DNA from: Alphaproteobacteria bacterium
Lineage (GTDB): Bacteria > Pseudomonadota > Alphaproteobacteria > Rhizobiales > Aestuariivirgaceae
Assembly: GCA_024640405.1 (NCBI GenBank)
Contig: JAHEFB010000031.1
Coordinates: 1 to 51,165 of the forward strand
DNA: 51,165 nt
Direction: 5' to 3'
The translations under genes were made by a program, and so were the position numbers. The notes under the pieces are model-generated. The model was not told the DNA's origin and did no database searches. It saw only the letters and a list, made by a program, of their open reading frames with translations. Shown here piece after piece: positions 39,105-48,452 of this stretch. Each line of letters starts with the position of its first letter. Position 1 is the stretch's first letter.

Positions 39105-40856
39105 ATGGAGCGCAGGCTGGCGGCCGTGCTTGCCGCTGACGTGGTTGGCTATACCCGTCTGATGGGCGCTGATGAGGCAGGTACGCTTCGCCGCCTGACC
39201 GAATTGCGTGAAACGGTTCTCGAACCGTTGTTGATCAAACATCGTGGCCGCATCGTAAAATTGATGGGAGATGGTCTGCTGGTGGAATTTGCCAGTGCGG
39301 TGGACTCTGTGGCCTGTGCGATGGCCTGGCAGGACAAAGTTGCCCAACACGAAGCTGCAATTGAAGCCGGCAAGGCGTTACAGTTTCGCATTGGCATCAA
39401 TGTGGGTGACGTGATCGCGGAAGACGGTGATATTCATGGCGATGGGGTAAACATCGCAGCACGTCTGGAAGGATTGGCGCGGCCCGGTGGAATTTGCCTT
39501 TCCGATGACGTTTATCGGCATTCCAGGGGCAAGATTGATGCTCAGTTCGAGGATATTGGGGAACAGAAGCTCAAGAACGTTACGGATACCGTGCGGGTCT
39601 ATAACGTTGTAGTCGAACCATCCTTCGCAGAGGATCACGCTCCGGGAGGCGGGTTATCGCCGCCTGCAGACAAGCCGTCCATCGCGGTTCTGCCCTTTCA
39701 GAATATTTCCGACGCCAGGGAGCAGGAATTCCTGGCCGACGGCATAACCGAGGAGATCATCACGACACTTTCAAGAATTTCCAAGTTATTCGTCATCGCT
39801 CGAAATTCGGTTCTTGCCTACAAGGGTAAAGCGGTCGACGTGCGCGAAGTTGGCCGGAAACTGGGTGTTCGCTTTCTTCTGGAGGGCAGCGTTCGTGGAA
39901 GCGGTAACAAGGTGCGGATCACTGCACAGTTGATCGAGGCCATGTCTGGCCAACATATGTGGGCCCGCCGGTTCGACCGCGAAATGAGTGACGTCTTTGC
40001 GCTGCAGGATGATATTACCAAGGAGATTGTCTCAGCACTTCAGGTTGAACTGACCGAGGGCGAACAGGCAAAGCTGGCGGCCAGCAACACCCGTAATGTC
40101 GAGGCCTGGCAACTGGCCTTTGAAGGCCGCGACCTTGTGTACCTGCACCGCAAGGACAGCGTGCGGAAAGGGCGCAAACTGATCGAACAGGCCACAGCAC
40201 TTGATCCTGATTATGCCTTTGCCTGGGGCTCACTCTCGGAAGCCCATTGGAAGGAAGCTGCAAATGAGGGCTGGAGCGATTCTCCGGAACGTTCTTTTGA
40301 ATTGGCACTTGAAGCAAGCGACAAAGCCCTGACCCTTGAACCGGACAATGCTGAGGTGCTGTCGATGAGAAGCGTCATCCTGATAACATTGCGGGACTTT
40401 GATAATGCCCTTGCGCTGGCGCAGCAGGCGCTGCGCGTGGCCCATAGCGAAGCCAATGCCATTGCTCTCGCTGCGATCACGTTACGCTGCTGCGGACTGG
40501 CCAAGGAAGGGCTCAGGCAGCTTGAACTTGCCAAGCGTTATTGTCAGGTATTTCCGGCCTGGTACCTTTACAATGAAGCGTTATGTCACTGGATCCTGGA
40601 GCAGACTGATGAGGCACTTGCGTCTCTTGCCGGTGCGGTGGACATCGATCCCGATTTCAGCCTGACCTATGTGCTGTTTGCGGCCATTCACGCCGAGAAC
40701 GGTGATGAAAAAGAGGCCGACTGGGCTGTAAATCAGGTATTGCGGGCCGACCCGATGTTTTCGGCAAATCGCTTCGTGGAGAGCAGGCCATTCCGCGACC
40801 CTGGACTGGCAACCCGCTTCCGCAACGCCATACGACTGGCCGGTTTGCCGGATTGA
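39105..40856 (+). CDS. Class III adenylate cyclase - TolB-like - TPR protein
   Basis: A 583-residue three-part protein. Residues 1-165 form a class III nucleotide cyclase domain: LAADVVGYTRLMGADEAG and RIVKLMGDGLLVEFAS carry the two metal aspartates. Residues about 190-330 form a TolB/FlgO-like domain (SIAVLPFQNISDAREQEFLA, then SVRGSGNKVRITAQLIEA). The rest (about 330-583) is helical tetratricopeptide repeat. No membrane helix separates the domains, unlike many relatives, so it is probably cytoplasmic. GGAGG precedes the ATG. Such fused proteins are common in alphaproteobacteria, but what controls them is unknown. Confidence 0.92.
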   Translation: MERRLAAVLAADVVGYTRLMGADEAGTLRRLTELRETVLEPLLIKHRGRIVKLMGDGLLVEFASAVDSVACAMAWQDKVAQHEAAIEAGKALQFRIGINVGDVIAEDGDIHGDGVNIAARLEGLARPGGICLSDDVYRHSRGKIDAQFEDIGEQKLKNVTDTVRVYNVVVEPSFAEDHAPGGGLSPPADKPSIAVLPFQNISDAREQEFLADGITEEIITTLSRISKLFVIARNSVLAYKGKAVDVREVGRKLGVRFLLEGSVRGSGNKVRITAQLIEAMSGQHMWARRFDREMSDVFALQDDITKEIVSALQVELTEGEQAKLAASNTRNVEAWQLAFEGRDLVYLHRKDSVRKGRKLIEQATALDPDYAFAWGSLSEAHWKEAANEGWSDSPERSFELALEASDKALTLEPDNAEVLSMRSVILITLRDFDNALALAQQALRVAHSEANAIALAAITLRCCGLAKEGLRQLELAKRYCQVFPAWYLYNEALCHWILEQTDEALASLAGAVDIDPDFSLTYVLFAAIHAENGDEKEADWAVNQVLRADPMFSANRFVESRPFRDPGLATRFRNAIRLAGLPD

Positions 40857-40963
40857 AGCTCTTGCCGGATCGGGTAACTCTTCAGTGATTCAGGCAGAGA
40901 TTACAGACTTCAACGCCCGCTAAATTGCATTGTAACCGTTAGTTGGCGCAAATCTGTTGTGTT

Positions 40964-42103
40964 TTAGATTTCCGACACCGATTCCAGAATTTCATCAGTA
41001 TGTTCGCCCAATGACGGGGCAGGGGCCATTTCACCGGTCGGCGTTCCCAGGAACTGGGCGGGATTGCGGGCCTGTCTCAGGCGTCCTGCAACCGGATGGT
41101 CATATTCCACGATACTTTGATTGGCCTGGACCTGCGGGTGGGTCCGCATTTCCCGCCGCGTCAGTACGGGCGCACAGGGGACGCCTTCCAGTTCAAGCCT
41201 ATCAAGCAGTTCATCCCTTTTGAAGCCGGACACAATGGTTTGGGTCAGGTGCAGGCGGGCGTCGCGATTGATGTCTCTGAGCTCTGCATCCGTAAACCGC
41301 TCATCTAGAAGAATGTCGGGTCGCGAAGTTGCCCTGGCCAACCCTTCCCAGTGCTTGTCCTGCATAACCGATATAGAGGCGTAACCGTCGGCTACCTCGT
41401 AAATCAGATCAACAAACGATTGGGCATCTTCGGTCTGCGTTTCATCTCCCACGAAGGTGTGTCCGCCCATATCGGAGTTCCACAGGAACGACACTACTGT
41501 ATCCAGCATGGACAATCTGACTTCCTGACCTTCACCGGTGCGCTCACGAGCGAACAGCGCTGCCGTGATTGCCTGGCTGGCCTGCACCGCGGTAAGTTTG
41601 TCGGGCAATATTGTCCGGATCAACCTCGGTCGCACTTCGTCGGAACCCGCCTGCACTGTGGTGAGTGCGGAGACAGCCTGAATGAGCGGGTCATAGGTAG
41701 GTTTGTCGGCCAGGGGGCCTTCGAAACCAAACCCGACAATAGACATGTAGATCAGTCGCGGATTCAGCGCTGCAAGCACATCCGCACCGAGACCGAGACG
41801 GTCTGCAACACCGGGTCGGAAATTCTGTACGAATACGTCGGCGCCGCTCACCAGTCGTTTCACGGTTGCAATGCCGTCCGGGTCCTTGAGATCTACAATA
41901 ACGGATTTCTTGTTGCGGTTGTTGTTCAGATAGGACGCCGACATTCCGCCACGCCGGTTGGCAACGTGTCTGGTGAAATCACCTTCCGCGCGTTCGATCT
42001 TGATGACTTCCGCTCCCTGGTCGGCCAGAGCCATCGTGGCCATTGGGCCGGAAATGACATTGGACAAATCAATGATGCGGACGCCGCTTAGTGGACCTGG
42101 CAT
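40964..42103 (-). CDS. CoA-transferase family III (CaiB/BaiF-type)
   Basis: A 379-residue enzyme. GVRIIDLSNVISGPMATMAL is the family N-terminus, and Asp138 in TYDPLIQAVSALT corresponds to the nucleophilic Asp169 of formyl-CoA transferase. RNKKSVIVDLKDPDG and FVQNFRPGVADRLGL are typical. It moves CoA between carboxylic acids; the acid is not known. GGAG lies seven bases before the ATG at 42103. The longer frame to 42292 is rejected as unlike the family. An AraC-type regulator lies just upstream on the same strand. Confidence 0.93.
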   Translation of the reverse strand: MPGPLSGVRIIDLSNVISGPMATMALADQGAEVIKIERAEGDFTRHVANRRGGMSASYLNNNRNKKSVIVDLKDPDGIATVKRLVSGADVFVQNFRPGVADRLGLGADVLAALNPRLIYMSIVGFGFEGPLADKPTYDPLIQAVSALTTVQAGSDEVRPRLIRTILPDKLTAVQASQAITAALFARERTGEGQEVRLSMLDTVVSFLWNSDMGGHTFVGDETQTEDAQSFVDLIYEVADGYASISVMQDKHWEGLARATSRPDILLDERFTDAELRDINRDARLHLTQTIVSGFKRDELLDRLELEGVPCAPVLTRREMRTHPQVQANQSIVEYDHPVAGRLRQARNPAQFLGTPTGEMAPAPSLGEHTDEILESVSEI

Positions 42104-42233
42104 TGTTGAACTCCTCTCGACCTGAAAATATGGGATGACAAACAGCGAAAACCTGCATTTTTGAGAATTCGTCATAGGGTTTGAATTGAAAAAGACGACT
42201 TTCATGCGGACGAGCCAGTTTCTTCTGGATCGT

Positions 42234-42983
42234 CTAACTCGCAGCTTGCCGGACGCTGACGGCGTTTGTATCGAATTCGCGCCGGAAGGCACGGCTTAGG
42301 GCTTCGCCTGAACTGTAACCATAGCGCCGTGCAATGGTTTGTATTCGGTCGCCACGCTCGGCATCCTGATGAGCAAGCACCATGCGCCAGCGCCGCAAAT
42401 AGGCTATTGGTGTTTCTCCGACGGTTACCGCAAACAATTCGGAAAACCGGCTGAGTGATAACCCGGCAATATCGGCCAGATCTTCGTTGCGCCACTGCCG
42501 TCCCGGTTTTTCATGCATTGCAACAATTGCCCTGGAAAGCCTGATATCGGCCAGGCCGCCCAGCAATCCGGTTCTGGTGGCTCCGGTTTCGAGTTGAATG
42601 CGCAAAAGACGAACCAGAAGAACCTCTCCCAACCGGTCGAGAATAGTGCCCGAACCACAACGCGGCTTGTTACCTTCAATCTGCAACAGGCGGGTGACGT
42701 GGACTAATTCGGAATCTACGTCAATTTCCACTTCAACGCGGTCCGGCAGGGCAGACAGAAGCGGGTTGAATGAACCGCCCCAGACGACTTCGGCCGAAAA
42801 CAGAACGGTTTCATCAGCGGACACAGAGCTGGTGATGAAATCTCTCGGAGAAAATATGATCCGGTTTGGCAAGGCGTTGTGCGCACCGGCATGAATGCGC
42901 AGGTTGGCACGGTGCTGTTTGGCAGGCGTCACACGAAGCTCAAACCGCTTAAGCAGGGCTGATAATCGATCATTTCGAGGCAT
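42234..42983 (-). CDS. AraC-family regulator with cupin-type sensor
   Basis: A 249-residue regulator. The N-terminal part up to about residue 145 is a cupin_6-like sensor domain (RIHAGAHNALPNRIIFSPRD, then EVVWGGSFNPLLSALPD). The two helix-turn-helix modules follow: NEDLADIAGLSLSRFSELF and RIQTIARRYGYSSGEALSRA. It is divergent from the peroxiredoxin gene at 43073 and lies upstream of the CoA-transferase gene, so either may be its target. The inducer is unknown. No clear operator was found in the 89-base spacer. Confidence 0.92.
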   Translation of the reverse strand: MPRNDRLSALLKRFELRVTPAKQHRANLRIHAGAHNALPNRIIFSPRDFITSSVSADETVLFSAEVVWGGSFNPLLSALPDRVEVEIDVDSELVHVTRLLQIEGNKPRCGSGTILDRLGEVLLVRLLRIQLETGATRTGLLGGLADIRLSRAIVAMHEKPGRQWRNEDLADIAGLSLSRFSELFAVTVGETPIAYLRRWRMVLAHQDAERGDRIQTIARRYGYSSGEALSRAFRREFDTNAVSVRQAAS

Positions 42984-43072
42984 GTCGGTTTTTCTGTCAG
43001 GTTTTCCGTATTTATCTAGTCATAAATCGAGGTATGCCTCTCGGCAAGCCTCAAATGTGAAAGGAAACGCAC

Positions 43073-43609
43073 ATGCTTATGCCCCGCCAGAAAACACCGG
43101 ACCTTGCCGTCAGTACGCTTGATCATGGCGAGTTCAATCTTGCGGCAGACAAATCCGAGCGCGGGGTTGTGGTTTGTTTTTATCGCGGTCTGCATTGTCC
43201 GATCTGTGCCAATTACCTGAAGGAGTTTGAAAAGCAGACTCCGGAATTTGCGGCGCGTGGCGTGTCTACCATTGCCATCAGTTCCGATGATGAAGATCGG
43301 ACCCGTCAGATGGCCGACAAGATTGAAGCAAAGCACTTACGGTTTGGCTACGGCCTGCCGCTGGAAAAAGCCCGCGAATGGGGGTTGTACATATCCACCT
43401 CTCGCGGCAAGACATCCATTGGTATCGAAGAGCCGGCGCTGTTTTCAGAGCCGGGTCTGTTTATGGTGACACCGGAGCAGACGCTCTACTACGGGTCCAC
43501 GCAGACGATGCCGTTTGTCCGGCCGCATTTTTCCGAACTTGTCGGCGCACTGGACTTCGCCATCAAGAACGACTATCCGGCGCGCGGCGAATATTCTGGC
43601 GCGGTGTAA
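43073..43609 (+). CDS. Peroxiredoxin-like AhpC/TSA protein
   Basis: A 178-residue thioredoxin-fold protein. Cys42 and Cys45 lie in GLHCPICANY, a CPxC arrangement. VVVCFYRG precedes them, and ISSDDEDRTRQMADKIE matches the AhpC/TSA SSD segment. The CxxC is closer to peroxiredoxin-like/BCP redox proteins than to the PxxxTxxC of typical 2-Cys peroxiredoxins, so it may be a thiol oxidoreductase or peroxidase. It is divergent from the AraC gene, its possible regulator. Confidence 0.86.
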   Translation: MLMPRQKTPDLAVSTLDHGEFNLAADKSERGVVVCFYRGLHCPICANYLKEFEKQTPEFAARGVSTIAISSDDEDRTRQMADKIEAKHLRFGYGLPLEKAREWGLYISTSRGKTSIGIEEPALFSEPGLFMVTPEQTLYYGSTQTMPFVRPHFSELVGALDFAIKNDYPARGEYSGAV

Positions 43610-43737
43610 CGTTGCTGCCCCGGCCCGAGGCGCTCGAACCGGATTGCGGTTGAGTTAGCAAAACGTTAATGGCTTGATTGCTAGCCTTGGTCCGATCCGT
43701 TTGTGGATTCGCGCAAGTCAGAGGTTTTGCCGTAGTT

Positions 43738-44043
43738 ATGTTTCGCCTTCCGAAACTGTTTGACGTGCTGGTGTGTGCCGGTTGCGTTGCCATGCTTTCA
43801 TTTTTTCACTGGCACGGCACCAAGGGGCCGCGCAGTCTGGAAAATCACGCGCGACAGGTAGCCGAGCTCGAAATTCACAAGGCAGGTCTTGCAAAGGTCA
43901 GGGTAAAGCGCGAAGCTATCGAAGCGCGCGTAAAGCTGATGCGCCCGGAAAGCGTTGATCCGGATATGGCATCTGAGCTGGTACGTAAAATTCTCGGCTA
44001 CGAAATAAATAACTCGATTGTAGTTAATCTGCCTCGAGAATAG
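43738..44043 (+). CDS. FtsB/DivIC-type septum formation initiator
   Basis: A 101-residue single-pass protein: a short cytoplasmic N-terminus, one membrane helix (about residues 9-24), and a charged helical part to about residue 70 with coiled-coil spacing (SLENHARQVAELEIHKAGLA). The rest, ASELVRKILGYEINNSIVV, has the conserved C-terminal segment of alphaproteobacterial septum initiator proteins. FtsB works with FtsL and FtsQ in the divisome. The ATG at 43738 is preferred over the earlier in-frame start at 43678. Its position just ahead of pdhA is a common arrangement in alphaproteobacteria. Confidence 0.85.
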   Translation: MFRLPKLFDVLVCAGCVAMLSFFHWHGTKGPRSLENHARQVAELEIHKAGLAKVRVKREAIEARVKLMRPESVDPDMASELVRKILGYEINNSIVVNLPRE

Positions 44044-44188
44044 AAGTTTTCAGCTTCTCCGTTTGAGAATAACCAAAATTAAGGTAACTGATCCAGATTG
44101 ATATCATTGCTGGTGCCAGTTGTGTTATGCAATTGTCCAACCGGCCCCCTAAAGAGGGTCTTTTCATCATCTCTTAGGGAGGGGTCGT

Positions 44189-45229
44189 ATGGCAAAATCC
44201 GCCAAGAAAGCGTCTGGAAGTTCTGCCAAGGCAGCGCCGGCTGGCGCGAAGTCCAATTCAACATTCAGCAAGGAACAGGATCTCAAGGCCTATGAGGACA
44301 TGCTGCTGATCCGGCGATTTGAGGAAAAGGCCGGCCAGTTGTACGGTATGGGGCATATCGGCGGGTTCTGTCATCTCTACATTGGTCAGGAGGCCGTTGT
44401 CGTCGGCATGGAGATGGCGATGGAGGATGGCGACCAGATGATCACTTCGTATCGCGATCATGGTCATATGCTGGCCTGCGGGATGGACCCGCAGGGGGTG
44501 ATGGCTGAACTGACCGGCCGGCAGGGCGGTTATTCACGCGGTAAAGGCGGCTCCATGCACATGTTTTCCCGCGAGAAGGAGTTTTACGGTGGTCACGGTA
44601 TTGTCGGCGCACAGGTTCCGCTTGGCGCCGGCCTGGCCTTTGCGGACAAGTACAAGGGCAACGGCAAGGTGTCGGTTGCCTATTTTGGCGAAGGCGCCAC
44701 CAATCAGGGGCAGGTTTACGAGACCTTCAACATGGCGTCACTGTGGAAGCTGCCGGTGATCTTCGTTATCGAGAACAACGGCTATGCCATGGGGACGGCG
44801 GTCAAGCGCTCGGCTGCTCTCGCTGAGCAGTTGTTCAGCCGTGGCTCGGTTTACGGTATCCCCGGCGAACAGGTTGATGGCATGGACGTGCGCATGGTCA
44901 AGGAGGCGGCCGACCGGGCCACCGAACATTGCCGGTCCGGCAAAGGGCCATACATCCTCGAAATGAAAACCTATCGCTATCGCGGGCACTCGATGTCCGA
45001 CCCGGCCAAATACCGCTCGCGTGATGAAGTGCAGAAAATGCGCGAGGAACATGATCCGATCGAACAGGTCAAGCGCCGCCTTGGCAATGACCACGGTCTG
45101 GGTGATGACGATCTGAAGTCCATTGACGCCCGCATCCGCAAGATTGTGACGGATGCCGCTGACTTTGCCCAGGCAGACGCTCTGCCCGACCCGGCAGAGT
45201 TGTGGACAGACATTTATGTAGATGCGTAA
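44189..45229 (+). CDS. pdhA: Pyruvate dehydrogenase E1 component, alpha subunit
   Basis: A 346-residue subunit. With PdhB it forms the thiamine-diphosphate enzyme that decarboxylates pyruvate and passes acetyl to the E2 lipoyl group. Conserved segments are ELTGRQGGYSRGKGGSMHMF, the thiamine-diphosphate fold YFGEGATNQGQVYETFN ending at IENNGYAMGT, and the phosphorylation-like loop TYRYRGHSMSDPAKYR. The usual GDG begins with Glu168 (GEG) instead of Asp. The first 25 residues are Ala/Lys-rich. A purine-rich AGGGAGGGG precedes the ATG. It begins a four-component locus. Confidence 0.97.
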   Translation: MAKSAKKASGSSAKAAPAGAKSNSTFSKEQDLKAYEDMLLIRRFEEKAGQLYGMGHIGGFCHLYIGQEAVVVGMEMAMEDGDQMITSYRDHGHMLACGMDPQGVMAELTGRQGGYSRGKGGSMHMFSREKEFYGGHGIVGAQVPLGAGLAFADKYKGNGKVSVAYFGEGATNQGQVYETFNMASLWKLPVIFVIENNGYAMGTAVKRSAALAEQLFSRGSVYGIPGEQVDGMDVRMVKEAADRATEHCRSGKGPYILEMKTYRYRGHSMSDPAKYRSRDEVQKMREEHDPIEQVKRRLGNDHGLGDDDLKSIDARIRKIVTDAADFAQADALPDPAELWTDIYVDA

Positions 45230-45244
45230 GGGAAGGTAAAATCA

Positions 45245-46627
45245 ATGCCAACTGAAATTCTGATGCCCGCCCTTTCGCCAACCATGGAAGAAGGCAAACT
45301 TGCGCGCTGGCTGGTCAAGGAAGGTGATACCGTCACTTCCGGGGACATCATCGCAGAAATCGAAACCGACAAGGCGACCATGGAAGTCGAAGCCGTGGAC
45401 GAAGGTATTGTTGCCTCCATTGCCATTGCTGAAGGTACCGAAGGGGTCAAGGTGAATACGGTGATTGCCGTGTTGGCCGGCGATGGTGAGGATGCATCTG
45501 CAGCGAGTGCGGCACCTGCTGCAGCACCGGCGGCAGAAACGCCGGCTGCGGAGCAGGCACCCGCTGCCGCGCCAGCACCGGCGGCTGCACCTGCGGTGTT
45601 GAGCGCGGTGGCAGCGTCTGATCCCGAGGTTCCCGAAGGCACTGAAATGGTCCGGATGACCGTTCGTGAAGCACTTAATACTGCCATGGCGGAAGAGATG
45701 CGCCGCGATGAAACGGTGTTTCTGATGGGTGAAGAGGTGGCTGAGTATCAGGGCGCCTACAAGATTTCCCAAGGGTTGCTGGAGGAGTTTGGTGACAAGC
45801 GGGTAATTGATACGCCGATTACCGAACACGGCTTTACCGGCATCGCCGTTGGCGCGGCTTTCGGTGGTCTGAAGCCGATTGTCGAGTTCATGACATTCAA
45901 TTTTGCCATGCAGGCGATCGATCACATCATCAATTCGGCGGCCAAGACTTTGTATATGTCCGGTGGTCAGATGGGTGCGCAGATGGTGTTTCGCGGTGCC
46001 AATGGCGCAGCGGCCCGTGTTGGTGCACAACACAGCCAGGATTATGCCAGCTGGTATGCCCACGTGCCGGGCCTGAAAGTGGTAATGCCGTATTCCGCTG
46101 CCGACGCCAAAGGTTTGCTGAAGGCTTCAATCCGCGATCCCAATCCGGTGATCTTCCTGGAAAACGAAATCCTGTATGGCCGCACCTTCGATGTGCCGAA
46201 AATCGATGACTGGGTGGTGCCAATCGGCAAGGCACGTATTGCACGTGCCGGCAGTGATGTCACGATTGTGTCGTGGGGCATGGGTATGTCCTATTCACTG
46301 GATGCTGCTGAAAAACTTGCCGGCGAGGGAATTGAAGCAGAAGTCATTGATCTTCGTTCACTGCGGCCGATGGATATTGCCTCAGTTCTCGAAAGTGTCC
46401 GAAAAACCAATCGCTGCGTTACGGTAGAAGAAGCCTGGCCGGTATGTTCGGTGGGCTCCGAGGTGGCTGCCCAGATCATGACCCACGCATTTGACTATCT
46501 TGATGCACCCGTTGCCCGGGTCAACGGTAAGGATGTGCCGATGCCGTATGCCGCCAACCTGGAGAAATTGGCATTGCCCAATGTGGATGAAGTTGTCGAG
46601 GCGGCCAAGTCCGTCCTGTACCGGTAA
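45245..46627 (+). CDS. pdhB: Pyruvate dehydrogenase E1 component, beta subunit with lipoyl domain
   Basis: A 460-residue subunit. The first 80 residues are a lipoyl domain with the lipoylated Lys43 in [13 protein letters not shown]. An Ala/Pro linker (about 85-130) follows, then the E1 beta transketolase-like domain ([18 protein letters not shown], then [18 protein letters not shown]). The C-terminal half holds [21 protein letters not shown] lipoyl domain on E1 beta is an alphaproteobacterial feature. It starts 15 bases after pdhA and belongs to the same operon. Confidence 0.97.
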   Translation: MPTEILMPALSPTMEEGKLARWLVKEGDTVTSGDIIAEIETDKATMEVEAVDEGIVASIAIAEGTEGVKVNTVIAVLAGDGEDASAASAAPAAAPAAETPAAEQAPAAAPAPAAAPAVLSAVAASDPEVPEGTEMVRMTVREALNTAMAEEMRRDETVFLMGEEVAEYQGAYKISQGLLEEFGDKRVIDTPITEHGFTGIAVGAAFGGLKPIVEFMTFNFAMQAIDHIINSAAKTLYMSGGQMGAQMVFRGANGAAARVGAQHSQDYASWYAHVPGLKVVMPYSAADAKGLLKASIRDPNPVIFLENEILYGRTFDVPKIDDWVVPIGKARIARAGSDVTIVSWGMGMSYSLDAAEKLAGEGIEAEVIDLRSLRPMDIASVLESVRKTNRCVTVEEAWPVCSVGSEVAAQIMTHAFDYLDAPVARVNGKDVPMPYAANLEKLALPNVDEVVEAAKSVLYR

Positions 46628-46642
46628 GGGGAGCGCAAGGAC

Positions 46643-48007
46643 ATGCCAACAGATATTCTGATGCCTGCTCTATCGCCTACCATGGAAAGCGGCAAACTTG
46701 CCAAGTGGCTGGTTAAAGAGGGTGATACGGTTACTTCCGGGGACATTATCGCCGAGATCGAAACCGACAAGGCGACCATGGAAGTGGAGGCTGTGGACGA
46801 AGGAAAAGTCGGCAAAATACTGATCGCCGAAGGCACTGAGGAAGTCGCGGTCAATACGACCATTGCTGTTTTGCTCGAAGACGGTGAAAGTGCCGATGAC
46901 ATAAAGGCCGGCGAGGAGCACAAGGCTCCGGAAGAGTCAGCACCCGAAAAAACGGCGGCAGACAAGCCCGAGACTGCCGAGCCGGAACAGACCAAATCCG
47001 CTGCGGGCGAACCTGCGCCGAAATCTGCCGGTCAAAAGTCTGCCGCGCCTGATCGTAAACCGGATGCCCGCCTCTTTGCTTCACCACTGGCGCGACGCAT
47101 TGCCAAACAGAACAACATCGACATTGCGCTGTTGTCCGGGTCCGGTCCGCACGGACGGATCATCAAGCTGGATGTCGAAACTGCGCTCAAGGACGGTGTA
47201 CCGGCAAAAGTACCTGAAGCCGCTGCCAAGACACCTGCCGCCGCTGCGCCTGCCATGGCGGCCGGACCGTCTGACGACATGGTGCGCAGGTTGTTTGCCG
47301 ATGGTTCATTCGAGGAGTTGCCGCATGACGGCATGCGCAAAACCATCGCGACACGCCTGACCGAAAGCCATCAGACCATTCCGGCCTATTTCATCTCGGT
47401 TGACTGTACCCTTGATGCCTTGTTGAAATCACGGGCCGAGTTCAATGCGGCAGCACCGAAAGGCAAGGACGACACACCTGCCTACAAACTGTCGGTGAAC
47501 GACTTCATCATCAAGGCGCTGGCGCTTGCCCTGCGCGATGTGCCGATGGCCAACGCTTCGTGGACATCCGGCGCCAGGTTGTTGCACAAGCACTCTGACG
47601 TAGGGGTGGCAGTGGCGATACCTGACGGCCTGATCACACCGATCGTGCGGGATGCCGAGATAAAGCCGTTGTCGATGATCTCGGCTGAGGTGAAGGACAT
47701 GGCCGGCCGGGCCCGCGACCGGAAATTGAAGCCGGAAGAATACCAGGGCGGCACCACGGCTGTGTCCAATCTGGGTATGTTCGGCGTTGACAATTTTACC
47801 TCGATCATCAATCCGCCGCACGCTTCCATCCTGTCCGTCGGGGCAGGGGTGCAGAAGCCGGTGGTGAAGGATGGCGCCGTTGCAATTGCCACCGTCATGA
47901 ATGCGACCTTTGCCTTCGATCACCGTGTCATTGACGGCGCATTGGGCGGGCAACTGGCCACCGCCTTCAGACGGTATCTGGAAAACCCGATGTCCATGCT
48001 TGTGTGA
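46643..48007 (+). CDS. pdhC: Pyruvate dehydrogenase E2, dihydrolipoamide acetyltransferase
   Basis: The 454-residue E2 core of the complex. It has one lipoyl domain (1-80, Lys43), a linker, a peripheral-subunit binding domain ([20 protein letters not shown], followed by [13 protein letters not shown]) and the C-terminal catalytic domain. The active-site His427 and Asp431 are in FDHRVIDG, the HxxxDG motif. It transfers acetyl from lipoamide to CoA. Its first 80 residues are nearly identical to those of PdhB. The start follows pdhB by 15 bases. After it the operon is interrupted by the GIY-YIG remnant. Confidence 0.97.
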   Translation: MPTDILMPALSPTMESGKLAKWLVKEGDTVTSGDIIAEIETDKATMEVEAVDEGKVGKILIAEGTEEVAVNTTIAVLLEDGESADDIKAGEEHKAPEESAPEKTAADKPETAEPEQTKSAAGEPAPKSAGQKSAAPDRKPDARLFASPLARRIAKQNNIDIALLSGSGPHGRIIKLDVETALKDGVPAKVPEAAAKTPAAAAPAMAAGPSDDMVRRLFADGSFEELPHDGMRKTIATRLTESHQTIPAYFISVDCTLDALLKSRAEFNAAAPKGKDDTPAYKLSVNDFIIKALALALRDVPMANASWTSGARLLHKHSDVGVAVAIPDGLITPIVRDAEIKPLSMISAEVKDMAGRARDRKLKPEEYQGGTTAVSNLGMFGVDNFTSIINPPHASILSVGAGVQKPVVKDGAVAIATVMNATFAFDHRVIDGALGGQLATAFRRYLENPMSMLV

Positions 48008-48086
48008 TGTCCAAGCCAGATCACAAGCTGTCAAATAAATCGGATCCGCGTTGCCACGGGTTCGATGAAATCAAAATTCGTGCAAA

Positions 48087-48111
48087 CGTCATTCCCGCGA
48101 AAGCGGGAATC
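48087..48111 (+). repeat. Palindromic element, left copy
   Basis: CGTC followed by ATTCCCGC-GAAA-GCGGGAAT (48091-48110), a perfect eight-base stem with a GAAA loop. It is of the widespread alphaproteobacterial type written CGTCATTCCCGCGAAAGCGG. It ends about 20 bases before the GIY-YIG remnant and is inverted relative to the copy at 48428-48452. Confidence 0.75.
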
Positions 48112-48132
48112 TAATGACACAAGAGGAGATAG

Positions 48133-48419
48133 ATGCAGCCGGCGGTTTACATTCTGGCGAACCGAAAAAATGGAACCTTGTACGTAGGTGTGACTGGCAA
48201 TCTGGTTGCTCGCGTGTTTCAGCACAGGAATGGAAAATTGAAGGGTTTACCAAGAAATATGGGGTTCATAGGCTGGTCTGGGCAGAGAGACACGATAGGA
48301 TGGATTCCGCCATTGTCAGGGAAAAGCATATCAAGAAGTGGAACCGGGCCTGGTAGGTTCAATTGATTGAAGAGGAAAATCCTGAGTGGGATGATCTTTA
48401 TGCCCGGTTGAATTTTTAG
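48133..48419 (+). pseudogene. Broken GIY-YIG endonuclease-like gene (YhbQ type)
   Basis: The frame from 48133 reads MQPAVYILANRKNGTLYVGV and continues TGNLVARVFQHRNGKLKG, matching the GIY and YIG strands of small YhbQ-like single-domain nucleases (about 95 residues). Near 48246 one T is missing from a T-run; the next frame continues FTKKYGVHRLVWAERH with the catalytic-region AIVREKHIKKWNRAW. A TAG at 48354 replaces a probable Lys codon, and the sense resumes as LIEEENPEWDDLYARLNF to a stop at 48417-48419. So one frameshift and one nonsense change inactivate it. An AGGAG precedes the ATG. It is bracketed by inverted palindromes. Confidence 0.85.
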
Positions 48420-48427
48420 GTGGATTG

Positions 48428-48452
48428 GATCCCCGTTTTCACGGGGATGACG
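48428..48452 (-). repeat. Palindromic element, right copy (inverted)
   Basis: ATCCCCGT-TTTC-ACGGGGAT (48429-48448) with GACG after it: a perfect eight-base stem whose loop is TTTC, the complement of the left copy's GAAA. Reversed, it reads CGTCATCCCCGTGAAAACGG, matching the left element with compensated stem changes. It starts nine bases after the final stop of the GIY-YIG remnant. Confidence 0.75.

Noticed and set aside
43657..43683. TAGCAA...TTGCTA inverted repeat ahead of the FtsB-like gene as an operator
   Set aside because: Six-base arms with a 15-base gap are expected by chance; no regulator is implicated.
44147..44164. Hairpin CCCT-AAAG-AGGG with TTTT ahead of pdhA as terminator or attenuator
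   Set aside because: The stem is only four base pairs, too weak to support.
48114..48356. 80-codon frame as an independent gene
   Set aside because: Its second half is the out-of-frame continuation of the GIY-YIG gene; the first half has no sense, so it is part of the pseudogene.
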